Assembly (NCBI RefSeq): GCF_009883055.1 | Contig: NZ_WWVR01000012.1 | Span: forward strand, 459-64,458 | Source of the DNA: Blautia sp. BIOML-A1 | Lineage (GTDB): Bacteria; Bacillota; Clostridia; Lachnospirales; Lachnospiraceae | Direction: 5' to 3' | Length of the DNA stretch: 64,000 nucleotides | Shown: positions 16,539-25,233 of the stretch, piece by piece | How positions within the stretch are numbered: the stretch's first letter is position 1 | Layout: the number at the start of each line of letters is the position of its first letter | Position numbers and translations under genes: made by a program | The notes under the pieces: model-generated | Told to the model about the DNA's origin: nothing | The model's input: the letters and a program-made list of their open reading frames with translations, nothing else | The model's database searches: none

Positions 16539-17477
16539 ATGAAAAAACTCAAACAAAGCCGGTATTATGGAATTGGCATTCTGGTAGTTATGCTTGTAGT
16601 TTTCTGGGCGGTGTTTAAAGTACTCGCTCCGACTACCTTCGGTTCCCCGGACAAGCTGGCAACCTATATGAAATCTGCCCTGATCTATGCGGTGGGCGGC
16701 TGCGGTCTCTATTTTATCTGTGTTATGGGACCTTTTGATATGAGTGTTGGTGCAAATATTGTACTTTCTTCCATCATTGCCTGCAATGCAAGCGTAAAAT
16801 TTGGTTATGCAGGTCTTATCATTGCACCGCTGATCTGCGGTACGATCATTGGTCTGATCAACGGAATCGTATATATTAAATTACATATTTCTTCCCTGAT
16901 CGTTACCTGTGCACTTTCTCTGATCTATGAGGCCTTAAGTGTCTATGCGACAAACGGAAAGAACGTAATCCTTTCTACAGAATACAGAGCTTTTGGTGAT
17001 TATCCGGTAAACCTGATCCTGGCATTGATCGCATACTGCCTCTGTGCATTTATTCTGAAATATACCAAGATCGGTACTTACACTTATGCGATCGGAAGCA
17101 ACGAAGTAGTTGCAAAAAACATGGGTGTAAATGTATCCAAATACAAAATCGTGGCATTTACACTTGCCGGATTTTTCTTCGGACTTCAGGCAATCCTGAC
17201 GATCAGCTTTGGTACTTCCATGACATCTGCTTCGAACCTTTCTTCTATGAGCCGTAACTTTACGCCTCTGATGGGAACCTTCTTTGGACTGGCGTTTAAG
17301 AAATATGGTCATCCAGTAGTGGCAATTGTGATCGGTGAGATGATCATTCAGCTTATGTTCAATGGTTTCGTTGCACTCGGTGCGCCGACCACCATTCAGA
17401 ATGTGGTTACCGGAGCAGCACTGCTTCTGATCGTTGCACTGACAACCAAACCGGTCAAAGGTCTTGTAGTGAAATAG
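16539..17477 (+). CDS. Sugar ABC transporter permease (system 1, first)
   Basis: A 312-aa RbsC/BPD_transp_2-type permease with about nine or ten membrane segments. Family marks include GPFDMSVGANIVLSS and GIVYIKLHISSLIVTC. Start at 16539 follows AGGAG at 16527-16531 with a 7-nt spacer; earlier in-frame ATGs at 16521 and 16533 overlap that site. It is 10 nt upstream of the ATPase gene. It should pair with the permease at 18997 in a heteromeric channel. Confidence 0.85.
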   Translation: MKKLKQSRYYGIGILVVMLVVFWAVFKVLAPTTFGSPDKLATYMKSALIYAVGGCGLYFICVMGPFDMSVGANIVLSSIIACNASVKFGYAGLIIAPLICGTIIGLINGIVYIKLHISSLIVTCALSLIYEALSVYATNGKNVILSTEYRAFGDYPVNLILALIAYCLCAFILKYTKIGTYTYAIGSNEVVAKNMGVNVSKYKIVAFTLAGFFFGLQAILTISFGTSMTSASNLSSMSRNFTPLMGTFFGLAFKKYGHPVVAIVIGEMIIQLMFNGFVALGAPTTIQNVVTGAALLLIVALTTKPVKGLVVK

Positions 17478-17487
17478 GAGGACGATT

Positions 17488-18984
17488 ATGGGTGAGATAT
17501 TATTAAGAGCGGAAAATATTGATAAACATTTTGGTATCACACATGCCCTGGACAATGTTTCCTTTACCTTCGAAAAAGGTGAGATCCATGCCCTGATCGG
17601 TGAGAATGGTTCCGGTAAATCCACACTTACTTCCTGTCTGACAGGTATCTATCAGAAGGATTCCGGTAAGTTTATCCTGGAGGGCAAAGAAGTTACGGCA
17701 ACAAACCAGGTAGAGGCAAATCATCAGGGAGTTGCGATCATTGTGCAGGAGATCGGAACACTTTCCGGACTGACGGTAGCAGAAAATATTTTCCTTGGAA
17801 ACGAAGAAAAATTTACAAAACACGGCATCAAAAACACAGCGGCCATGAATAAAAAGGCACAGGAATATCTGGACAGCTACGGATTTAATTATATCGATGC
17901 TACGAAAGTTATTGATGATTATAACTTTGAGGACAGAAAGTTGGTTGAGATCGTAAAGGCAACCTATTTCAATCCGAAGGTTCTTGTTGTAGATGAGACA
18001 ACAACAGCACTTGGACAAAAAGGTCGTGAAGAACTTTTTAAAGTTATGCACAGAGTACGTGATACAGGAAACTGCGTAATCTTTATTTCACATGATCTGG
18101 AAGAAGTCATTGAGCAGTCAGACAATATCAGCGTACTTCGAGATGGTGTAAAGATTGGTTCCATCAGTAAACAGGAGGCGACACCGGACAGACTGAAGGC
18201 ACTTATGGTAGGCCGTGAGATCGGTGACAGCTATTACCGTACAGATTATGGCGAAGAAATATCGAAAGAAGTAGTTCTTTCTGCCAGAAATGTGACTGTG
18301 AAAGGGCAGATCGAGGATCTGAATCTGGAGCTTCACAAAGGAGAAATCCTTGGAATCGGAGGTCTTTCTGAATGTGGTATGCATGAGGTTGGAAAAGCTC
18401 TTTTTGGTGCTTCTTACTATCGTCAGGGAACGGTAACTTTAGGAGACGGAACACAGATCAACTCTATTCCGGATGCGATCAAACACAGCATCGCCTATGC
18501 ATCGAAGGACAGAGATAATGAATCTCTGGTCATCAATGATACGATTGGAAACAATATCTGTCTGCCATCTCTGGAGGATCTTAAGACACATGGATTCCTA
18601 CGTGGAAAGGCAATGAGAGAATTTTCTAACAAGTATGCAAAACAGATGAGTACCAAAATGACAGGTGTTGACCAGTTTGTGTCTGCACTTTCCGGTGGTA
18701 ACAAACAGAAAGTCGTTCTTGCACGATGGGTTGGCAAGGATTCGGATCTGATCATCCTTGATTCCCCTACCCGTGGTATTGACGTCAAGGTAAAAGCAGA
18801 TATTTATGCCATGATGAATGATATGAGAAAAAATGGAAAGTCCATTATCATGATCTCCGAAGAAATCATGGAGCTTCTTGGTATGGCTGACCGTATTCTG
18901 ATCATGAAAGACGGCAGGATCAATGGTGAATTTTTCCGGTCTCCGGATCTGAAAGACACCGATCTGATCGATAATATGATTTAA
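17488..18984 (+). CDS. Sugar ABC transporter ATPase with two nucleotide-binding domains (system 1)
   Basis: A 498-aa RbsA/MglA-type ATPase. Domain 1 (about 1-245) has an intact Walker A GENGSGKST and a Walker B VLVVDET, but its signature motif is degenerate (NFEDRKLVEI). Domain 2 (about 255-498) has a degenerate Walker A (GLSECGMHEVGKAL), a canonical LSGGNKQKV signature, and Walker B LIILDSPTRGID, where the catalytic Glu is Ser. By combination, one composite ATP site (domain 1 Walker plus domain 2 signature) looks competent and the other dead. Located between the two permease genes of the operon. Confidence 0.9.
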   Translation: MGEILLRAENIDKHFGITHALDNVSFTFEKGEIHALIGENGSGKSTLTSCLTGIYQKDSGKFILEGKEVTATNQVEANHQGVAIIVQEIGTLSGLTVAENIFLGNEEKFTKHGIKNTAAMNKKAQEYLDSYGFNYIDATKVIDDYNFEDRKLVEIVKATYFNPKVLVVDETTTALGQKGREELFKVMHRVRDTGNCVIFISHDLEEVIEQSDNISVLRDGVKIGSISKQEATPDRLKALMVGREIGDSYYRTDYGEEISKEVVLSARNVTVKGQIEDLNLELHKGEILGIGGLSECGMHEVGKALFGASYYRQGTVTLGDGTQINSIPDAIKHSIAYASKDRDNESLVINDTIGNNICLPSLEDLKTHGFLRGKAMREFSNKYAKQMSTKMTGVDQFVSALSGGNKQKVVLARWVGKDSDLIILDSPTRGIDVKVKADIYAMMNDMRKNGKSIIMISEEIMELLGMADRILIMKDGRINGEFFRSPDLKDTDLIDNMI

Positions 18985-18996
18985 GGGGGAGAAAAA

Positions 18997-19956
18997 ATGG
19001 ATACAACAAAAAAATCATCTGAACAAGTACCATTTCTGGAACGTCCTATTGTGCGTACGATCCTTCCTATAGCAGGATTTGCTGTTATCTGTATTTTGTT
19101 TGCATTTCTGACAGATGGAAGACTGTTTCAGCCAAAGAACCTTTCTCTGCTGCTCAGCCAGTCCTATATGCTTCTGATCTCTTCTATAGGTGTATTTATG
19201 GTCATGACCATGGGAGGACTTGACTTTTCACAGGGTTCCATGCTTGGTGTAGCGTCCATCGTAGTCTGCTGGCTGTCTCATTATAATATGGTTCTGGCAG
19301 CAATCGGCGGAATCGTGACAGGTGGCCTGATCGGTCTGGTCAACGGTTATTTCAATGTCAAGAGAAAAATCACAAGCTTTATTGTTACCATCTGCAGTAT
19401 GTATCTGTTCCGCGGAGTCTGTGCCTATGCGACAACAAATTCTCCGGTTTACGCAGTCAGTGATATTTCCAAATACAATACACTGCCGTTTATGCTGACC
19501 TTTACAGTGATCATCTTTGTGGTTATGTATCTTGTATTTACATACACAGGACTTGGTTACAGACTGAAAGCAATCGGTGCAGGAGAAACTGCTGCAAGAT
19601 ATGCAGGTATCCGGGTAGAGCGCACAAAGATCCTTATCTTTATGGCAGCAGGATGCATTACGGGACTTGCCGCATTCGTAAATGCGATCAAGGTCGGCTC
19701 CGTGACCTCCACAGCAGGAAATCAGCTTGAGACACAGATCATGATCGCTCTGGTACTTGGCGGAATGCCGGTCAACGGTGGTGCAAAAGTAAAATTCTAC
19801 AATATCATTCTTGGTGTTATGACTTATAAAGTTTTGTCCAGTGGACTGGTCATGCTGATGATGCCGACACAGCTTCAGCAGCTGATCCTTGGAGTGATTT
19901 TCCTGGCAGAGGTAGCACTGTTCAGTGACAGAAAGACCGGAATGATCGTTAAGTAA
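18997..19956 (+). CDS. Sugar ABC transporter permease (system 1, second)
   Basis: A 319-aa RbsC-like permease with MTMGGLDFSQGSMLG, the family equivalent of the GGIDLSVG motif, and LVLGGMPVNGG near the C-terminus. It starts 12 nt after the ATPase gene behind GGGGGAG. It is the last gene of the operon; a 142-bp MITE lies directly downstream and may supply the 3' hairpin. Confidence 0.85.
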   Translation: MDTTKKSSEQVPFLERPIVRTILPIAGFAVICILFAFLTDGRLFQPKNLSLLLSQSYMLLISSIGVFMVMTMGGLDFSQGSMLGVASIVVCWLSHYNMVLAAIGGIVTGGLIGLVNGYFNVKRKITSFIVTICSMYLFRGVCAYATTNSPVYAVSDISKYNTLPFMLTFTVIIFVVMYLVFTYTGLGYRLKAIGAGETAARYAGIRVERTKILIFMAAGCITGLAAFVNAIKVGSVTSTAGNQLETQIMIALVLGGMPVNGGAKVKFYNIILGVMTYKVLSSGLVMLMMPTQLQQLILGVIFLAEVALFSDRKTGMIVK

Positions 19957-19960
19957 GTAA

Positions 19961-20102
19961 GTTACTGTTCACTCCGTTCACAATAACTTGGTCAAAATGC
20001 ATTCCAAATCACCTTCGGTGATAGCATTTTGCCCCGTATGTCTCGGGATTTTGCCATATTCATGGCAAAACACCTCGCGGGATATTACCTGTGAACAGTT
20101 AC
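19961..20102 (-). mobile_element. 142-bp MITE-like element, copy B
   Basis: Inverted relative to copy A; begins GTTACTGTTCAC and ends GTGAACAGTTAC. Flanks GTAAGTAA (19953-19960) and TTAAATAA (20103-20110) agree at 6 of 8 bases, a decayed target duplication. It is 4 bp after the permease stop. Confidence 0.85.
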
Positions 20103-20141
20103 TTAAATAATTCTTTATGAAAATTTTATAGTTCAATAGCT

Positions 20142-20169
20142 TTGCCTGAACGTATATATGTGGTAAAAT
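20142..20169 (+). promoter_or_regulatory. Promoter of the DUF1700 gene
   Basis: TTGCCT (20142-20147), 16-bp spacer, TAAAAT (20164-20169). Confidence 0.6.
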
Positions 20170-20205
20170 ACCTTTATTATATCTATAGTTGTATGGAGAA
20201 ATAAT

Positions 20206-20631
20206 ATGGATAAAAAGGAATTTTTAGATATTTTACGCAGTCAGCTTTCCGGACAGATGTCGGAGCAGCAGATTGCCGCACATATTCAGTACTACAGCAG
20301 TTATATTGAAGAAAGGACTGCAGCAGGCAACAGTGAGTCGGAAGTGTTGAGGGAGCTGGGTGATCCCAGGCTGATCGCACGAACCCTTCTGGACACAGGA
20401 GCAGGTATGCCATATTCTGACACAAGTTTTGACTATGAGCAGAAATCCGACAGTGGGAAGGTGAAGCAGAAGTCATTCAAACTGGATTTCTCTACATGGT
20501 ATGGCAAGTTGATCGCAATTCTGATCGCAGCAGTTGTGCTGATCATCCTGTTTGTTTTACTTGGAATCCTTATTCCGATCATGGTGGTGGCAGGCGTGAT
20601 CATTTATCTGGTGCGTTTTCGCCCCAGATAG
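20206..20631 (+). CDS. DUF1700 (HAAS-domain) membrane protein
   Basis: A 141-aa protein. Residues 1-70 form the HAAS helical domain (KKEFLDILRSQL, ELGDPRLIARTLL), and two adjacent hydrophobic stretches (about 104-136) anchor it in the membrane. Such proteins are usually encoded next to a PadR-family regulator and modulate stress responses; no PadR gene is present here, which is unusual. It has its own promoter and terminator, so it appears monocistronic. Confidence 0.8.
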   Translation: MDKKEFLDILRSQLSGQMSEQQIAAHIQYYSSYIEERTAAGNSESEVLRELGDPRLIARTLLDTGAGMPYSDTSFDYEQKSDSGKVKQKSFKLDFSTWYGKLIAILIAAVVLIILFVLLGILIPIMVVAGVIIYLVRFRPR

Positions 20632-20647
20632 TAACCGGCAAAATACA

Positions 20648-20697
20648 GCAGTAAAACGGAGAAAGAAGAACTCTTCGTTTTACTGCTTGTTTTTTTG
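20648..20697 (+). terminator. Terminator after the DUF1700 gene
   Basis: AGCAGTAAAACG... pairs with ...CGTTTTACTGCT, followed by TGTTTTTTT. Confidence 0.85.
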
Positions 20698-20724
20698 AGG
20701 AAAATCAGGATGTAAAAATCAAAC

Positions 20725-20753
20725 TTGTCTGAAAATAATACAACTGGTATAGT
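20725..20753 (+). promoter_or_regulatory. Promoter of two-component operon 2
   Basis: TTGTCT (20725-20730), 17-bp spacer, TATAGT (20748-20753), 51 bp before the regulator start. Confidence 0.7.
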
Positions 20754-20804
20754 ATATACGAAAGATTTAGCTGATGATAAGAGATAGGATAAAGGGGTGG
20801 AGAT

Positions 20805-22448
20805 ATGTTAAAGATTTTTCTGGCAGAAGATGAGGTGATCGTCCGGGAGACAATCAAGAGGATGATCCCGTGGGAGAATCTAGGGTTTGAACTGGTAGGA
20901 GAGGCAGCAGATGGAGAAATGGCACTGCCGCTTCTTATCAGACAGCAGCCGGATCTTCTGATCACAGATATTAAAATGCCGTTTATGGATGGGCTGACGC
21001 TGGCAAGACTGGCAAAAAAAGAAGTACCGGGACTTAAGGTTGTGATTTTAAGTGGGTACGATGACTTTAATTATGCGAAGCAGGCGATTAATATCGGGGT
21101 GGAGGACTACCTTCTGAAACCTATTACAAAGAATGCACTGATCGAGAGGCTTACAGAAATTCGAAGCAGATATGAGGATGAAAAGACACAGAGGGAGTAT
21201 TACGAAAAATTTCACAGAGAGATGCAGGCCTATGAGAAAAACAGCAGCCGTGACTTTTTTGAAGCACTGGTAAGTGGTTCTCTGGATATGATGGAGGTTT
21301 ACAAAAGAGCAGAAAAGTTGGGGCTGGATATTGTTGCGGAGTCGTATAATGTTCTGATCTTTACTATGAACTGCAACGAAGATTTTTCAGGGCGGAGAGA
21401 GGGGTACTCTTCCTGGGAAGCGGAGTCACTGGAAATGCTGGAAAAATTTTTTACAGGGCATCCTTTTGCGATGTTGTTCAGAAGCAATGTTTTTTCTTAT
21501 GGTGTCCTGATAAAGGGAGAGAAAAACAGTATCAGGGAAAATACCAGAATCTGTGTCGAAGAGATAAGAAAAATCTTTGATCGTAAGGAGGATAATAAAG
21601 AGTGGTTTGTTGCTGTCGGAGAGTCTGTGGAGCGTTTGAGCCAGATTCAGAAAAGCTATCACAGTGCATCGAGAGCCTTTTCTCAGAGGTACCTGTATGA
21701 TGGGAAGGTTTTGTGCTATGATGAAATGTTAGCCATGGAAAAAAAGAATGTGACAAATGATGACAGTGAATATCTGCAGAAAGTGGATGTCAATGCACTG
21801 AATCCGACGATTTTACAGAAATTTCTGAGTAACGGACTTCTGGAAGAGACGAAAAATTTTGTACAGGATTATTTTTATGCAATTGGTCAGGAGCCGATGG
21901 AATCTGTGGTGTTTAGAAGTTATGTGATACTCAATGTCCGCTTTTCGGTACTTTCTTTTCTCAAGGAACTGGGCTGTGATACAAAGACACTGGAACCGGA
22001 AGATACAGAGGAAATTCTGGCAGAAAGCGGAAGAAATATGGAGAGCACCATTGCGTATGCGGAGAAATTGGTTTCACAGGCGATCCAGCTTCGTGACCGC
22101 AATTCAGGAAACAAAAACCGCAGTATTTTGAAGACCGCAGTTGATTTTATTGATCAGCACTATATGGAAGAGGATATGTCCTTAAATAAAGCGGCAAATG
22201 CTGCAAATTTCAGTGCGAACCATTTCAGTGCCCTGTTCAGCCAGAATATGGGACAGACTTTTATTGAATATCTGACATCCCTTCGTATGGACAAGGCAAA
22301 AGAATATCTTCGATGTACAGGTATGCGCTCCAGTGAGATCGCAGGTGAGGTTGGATATAAGGATGCACACTATTTCAGTTACCTGTTCAAAAAGACACAG
22401 GGAATGACACCGAGTGATTACCGTAAGGCACGGGAGGAAAAGGCATGA
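20805..22448 (+). CDS. YesN-type response regulator, AraC-family output (system 2)
   Basis: A 547-aa regulator: receiver domain 1-120 (acidic AEDE, phospho-acceptor D55 in LITDIKMP, LLKPIT), middle region, and AraC double HTH at about 440-545 (LNKAANAANFSANHFSALFS, YKDAHYFSYLFKKTQGMTP). Start follows GGGGTGGAG. Its stop overlaps the kinase start (ATGA). Gene order regulator-kinase is the reverse of system 1, so the two loci are not a simple tandem duplication. Probable target: the transporter and ara genes from 24036 on. Confidence 0.9.
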   Translation: MLKIFLAEDEVIVRETIKRMIPWENLGFELVGEAADGEMALPLLIRQQPDLLITDIKMPFMDGLTLARLAKKEVPGLKVVILSGYDDFNYAKQAINIGVEDYLLKPITKNALIERLTEIRSRYEDEKTQREYYEKFHREMQAYEKNSSRDFFEALVSGSLDMMEVYKRAEKLGLDIVAESYNVLIFTMNCNEDFSGRREGYSSWEAESLEMLEKFFTGHPFAMLFRSNVFSYGVLIKGEKNSIRENTRICVEEIRKIFDRKEDNKEWFVAVGESVERLSQIQKSYHSASRAFSQRYLYDGKVLCYDEMLAMEKKNVTNDDSEYLQKVDVNALNPTILQKFLSNGLLEETKNFVQDYFYAIGQEPMESVVFRSYVILNVRFSVLSFLKELGCDTKTLEPEDTEEILAESGRNMESTIAYAEKLVSQAIQLRDRNSGNKNRSILKTAVDFIDQHYMEEDMSLNKAANAANFSANHFSALFSQNMGQTFIEYLTSLRMDKAKEYLRCTGMRSSEIAGEVGYKDAHYFSYLFKKTQGMTPSDYRKAREEKA

Positions 22449-23890
22449 AGCTGCTGCGAATGAGAGAAGCAAGACCGAAGAGGCGGATGGAACTGGAAGA
22501 ACGTATGCGGCGTCTTCTGTTCACTACCATGATCCCGATGACCTGTCTTATGATATTACTGCTTATCATTTTCTGGCATTATGCAGGACAGTACAATAAA
22601 CTTTCGGAGAATCTTGCTGTCAGCAGTGAATTTAATCTTCGTTTCAAGGATGATCTGGATCTTGAAATGTATTATATAGCGATCGGTTCGAAGGAGAGCA
22701 GCGAACTGGAGGATGTTCTCGGTCAGGTAGAGGATGCACAGGCGATCATGCAGAAGCTGCGTCAGAATACCTATCACGCGAGTGGAATGAAGTCTCTGAA
22801 AAGCCTGGAATCCTATCTTGACAATCTGAAGAAAAGGATGATCCAGCTTACAGAGATCAAAGAATATGATAAACGGATGGAATTTATGGACAGTAACATC
22901 CGTATCATTACCAGTCTGATCATGCAGGAAATGCAGAATTATATTTATAATGAATCTATGTACCTGGTAAATGTAGCAAAGAGTCTGACGCATAGGGTAA
23001 AGATCCTGATCACAGGAATGACCGCACTTCTGATCGGAACACTGATGATCCTGATGCGCCGTTCCTTCCGGCTGACCGATGGAATCACGCATCCGGTAAC
23101 AGAAATGCTTAATAAAGTCAAAAAAGTCGGACGGGGGAATTTTGATCTTCTTCCGGTTGGGGCGGAGATTGAAGAGATTGAGGAACTGGATGAAGGAATC
23201 AATAAGATGGCACGAAAGATCAATGCTCTTCTGGAGAATGTCCGTCAGGAAAAGGAAATGCAGCATCTGACAGAACTGCAGTTGATCCAGGCACAGGTGA
23301 ACCCGCATTTTCTGTACAATACACTGGACACGATTGTCTGGCTGATCGAGGGCGGGATGACAGAGGATGCAGTGGATATGATCTCCAGTCTGTCTGTTTT
23401 TTTTCGGACGTCGCTTTCTAAGGGAAATGATATTATCCCTCTTTTAGAGGAAGAGCGTCATACATTGAGTTATCTGGAGATACAGCAGTACCGCTATAGG
23501 GATATTCTGGAGTTTGAGATCCATATACCGGAGGAACTCGGGGGAATTCCCGTTCCCAAGCTTTCCATTCAGCCGCTGGCAGAAAATGCCATTTATCATG
23601 GGATCAAGAATCGACGAGGCAAAGGTAAGATTCTGATAGAAGGAAGAGAAGAAGGGGATGCCCTGGTTCTTACGGTCAGTGATAACGGACAGGGAATGAC
23701 GCCGGAACGGCTGCATGAAGTACAGGAGGCGATCCGCACAGGAAAGAGGGCAGGATTTGGGCTTGCGGCGGTCGCAGAACGTATTTCGCTGTATTATGGA
23801 CCGGGATATGGAATGCAGATTTCATCCGAGGAAGGAAAAGGCACAACAATAGAAATTCGACTTGGAAAAAATATTCAACCAAAATCGTAA
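22445..23890 (+). CDS. YesM-type sensor histidine kinase (system 2)
   Basis: A 481-aa kinase: first membrane segment about 31-50, a short helical extracellular region (about 50-185), second segment about 187-205, HAMP, then QAQVNPHFLYNTLD with phospho-acceptor H288, and an HATPase domain with QPLAENAIYHG and DNGQGM. The extracellular region is helical and smaller than in system 1, suggesting it may sense a ligand-loaded binding protein, perhaps the SBP encoded next. Overlaps the regulator by 4 nt. Confidence 0.9.
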   Translation: MKLLRMREARPKRRMELEERMRRLLFTTMIPMTCLMILLLIIFWHYAGQYNKLSENLAVSSEFNLRFKDDLDLEMYYIAIGSKESSELEDVLGQVEDAQAIMQKLRQNTYHASGMKSLKSLESYLDNLKKRMIQLTEIKEYDKRMEFMDSNIRIITSLIMQEMQNYIYNESMYLVNVAKSLTHRVKILITGMTALLIGTLMILMRRSFRLTDGITHPVTEMLNKVKKVGRGNFDLLPVGAEIEEIEELDEGINKMARKINALLENVRQEKEMQHLTELQLIQAQVNPHFLYNTLDTIVWLIEGGMTEDAVDMISSLSVFFRTSLSKGNDIIPLLEEERHTLSYLEIQQYRYRDILEFEIHIPEELGGIPVPKLSIQPLAENAIYHGIKNRRGKGKILIEGREEGDALVLTVSDNGQGMTPERLHEVQEAIRTGKRAGFGLAAVAERISLYYGPGYGMQISSEEGKGTTIEIRLGKNIQPKS

Positions 23891-23979
23891 AAAAATCAAC
23901 TTTTTAAGATTGTTATTGCAAAGCAGATAAAAGAGTGTACTTTTTTCCGAAAATAATCTATGGAGTTTTATATTGAAAT

Positions 23980-23988
23980 TGCTATAAT
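23980..23988 (+). promoter_or_regulatory. Extended -10 promoter of ABC operon 2
   Basis: TGCTATAAT (23980-23988) is an extended -10 box. The corresponding -35 region (ATGGAG) is poor, as expected for a promoter that needs an activator such as the adjacent YesN-type regulator. Confidence 0.55.
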
Positions 23989-24035
23989 AAAACCATCTTA
24001 AAAAACACGGACAAATGTAAAGGGAGGATTACAAA

Positions 24036-25079
24036 ATGAAGAAAAAAATGGTGACAGCGCTTTTGGCAGTATCTATGTTAGCAGGACTTTCCGCAGTGAA
24101 TGTTATGGCAGCCGATGATGGCGCTGATACAATTACAGTAGGTTTCTCTCAGGTAGGAGCAGAATCTGACTGGCGTACTGCAAACACAGAATCCATGAAA
24201 TCTACTTTCTCTGAGGAGAACGGATATGAACTGATCTTTGATGATGCACAGCAGAAACAGGAAAATCAGCTGACAGCGATCCGTAACTTCATTCAGCAGG
24301 AAGTTGACTATATCGTACTTGCACCTGTAACCGAGACCGGATGGGATACCGTTCTTCAGGAAGCAAAGGATGCAGGAATTCCGGTCATCATCGTTGACCG
24401 TATGGTAGATGTATCTGATGACAGCCTTTACACAGCATGGGTAGGTTCCAACTTCAAACTTGAAGGTCAGAAAGCAATGGCATGGCTGGATGCATATCTG
24501 GAAGCCAAAGGCCGCGGCGATGAAGAAATCAACCTTGTTGATATCCAGGGAACAATCGGAGCATCTGCACAGATCGGACGTACAGAAGGATTTGACGAAG
24601 CTGTAGAAGCTCATGACAACTGGACAACACTTGCTCAGCAGTCTGGTGAATTTACACAGGCCAAAGGTCAGGAAGTTATGGAGTCCATCCTGAAACAGAG
24701 CGGTGATGATATCGATGTTGTATACTGTGAGAATGATAATGAAGCATTCGGTGCAATTGATGCAATCAAAGCAGCCGGATATGAAGTAGGCGGCGAGGAA
24801 GGTCAGATTCTTGTAATGTCCTTCGATACAACAAATGCAGGTCTTACCCAGACACTTTCCGGTGAGATCACCTGTGATACAGAGTGTAATCCGCTTCACG
24901 GACCACGTGTAGAAGAGATCATCCAGAAACTGGAAGCAGGAGAAGAAGTTGAGAAACAGGCATATGTAGATGAAGTTGCATTTGCAGCTGACGATACTGT
25001 AACAAAAGTAACTGTTGATGGAACAGACTATGAAATCACTCCAATCACTCAGGAAATCATCGACGGACGTGCATACTAA
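24036..25079 (+). CDS. YtfQ-like sugar-binding protein (furanose/pentose transporter, system 2)
   Basis: A 347-aa Peripla_BP_4 protein close to E. coli YtfQ, the galactofuranose-binding protein (ESDWRTANTESMKSTF, QQKQENQLTAIRNFI). The signal peptide (1-25, ending NVMAA) has no lipobox Cys, as in system 1. Its place upstream of araA-araB-araD makes L-arabinose, probably the furanose form, a likely ligand; galactofuranose is the alternative. A GC-rich hairpin follows the gene. Confidence 0.85.
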   Translation: MKKKMVTALLAVSMLAGLSAVNVMAADDGADTITVGFSQVGAESDWRTANTESMKSTFSEENGYELIFDDAQQKQENQLTAIRNFIQQEVDYIVLAPVTETGWDTVLQEAKDAGIPVIIVDRMVDVSDDSLYTAWVGSNFKLEGQKAMAWLDAYLEAKGRGDEEINLVDIQGTIGASAQIGRTEGFDEAVEAHDNWTTLAQQSGEFTQAKGQEVMESILKQSGDDIDVVYCENDNEAFGAIDAIKAAGYEVGGEEGQILVMSFDTTNAGLTQTLSGEITCDTECNPLHGPRVEEIIQKLEAGEEVEKQAYVDEVAFAADDTVTKVTVDGTDYEITPITQEIIDGRAY

Positions 25080-25130
25080 TCCTTGAGACATAAAACTGTA
25101 AACTGAAAGAGATTGATAAGAAACGAGCCC

Positions 25131-25182
25131 GGGGCGTGGAACAGGATCCAGATAAGAGGATTTTATGGGCCACGCCCCTTTT
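25131..25182 (+). terminator. Intercistronic hairpin after the binding-protein gene
   Basis: GGGGCGTGG (25131-25139) pairs with CCACGCCCC (25170-25178), followed by TTTT. Likely partial terminator giving excess binding-protein mRNA. Confidence 0.7.
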
Positions 25183-25233
25183 GTGCTCAAAAACAGGGAA
25201 AATCAAGAAAAATAAGGGAATGGAGGAAAGAAA

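Noticed and set aside
23975..23988. CcpA cre-like TGAAATTGCTATAA over the -10 box of ABC operon 2
   Set aside because: Two mismatches at conserved positions, including the central CG; explained by the extended -10 box.
24078..25190. Long open frame on the minus strand opposite the YtfQ-like gene (370 codons)
   Set aside because: Cys/Phe/Ile-rich translation without family resemblance or ribosome site; the plus-strand gene is certain, so this is codon-bias shadow.
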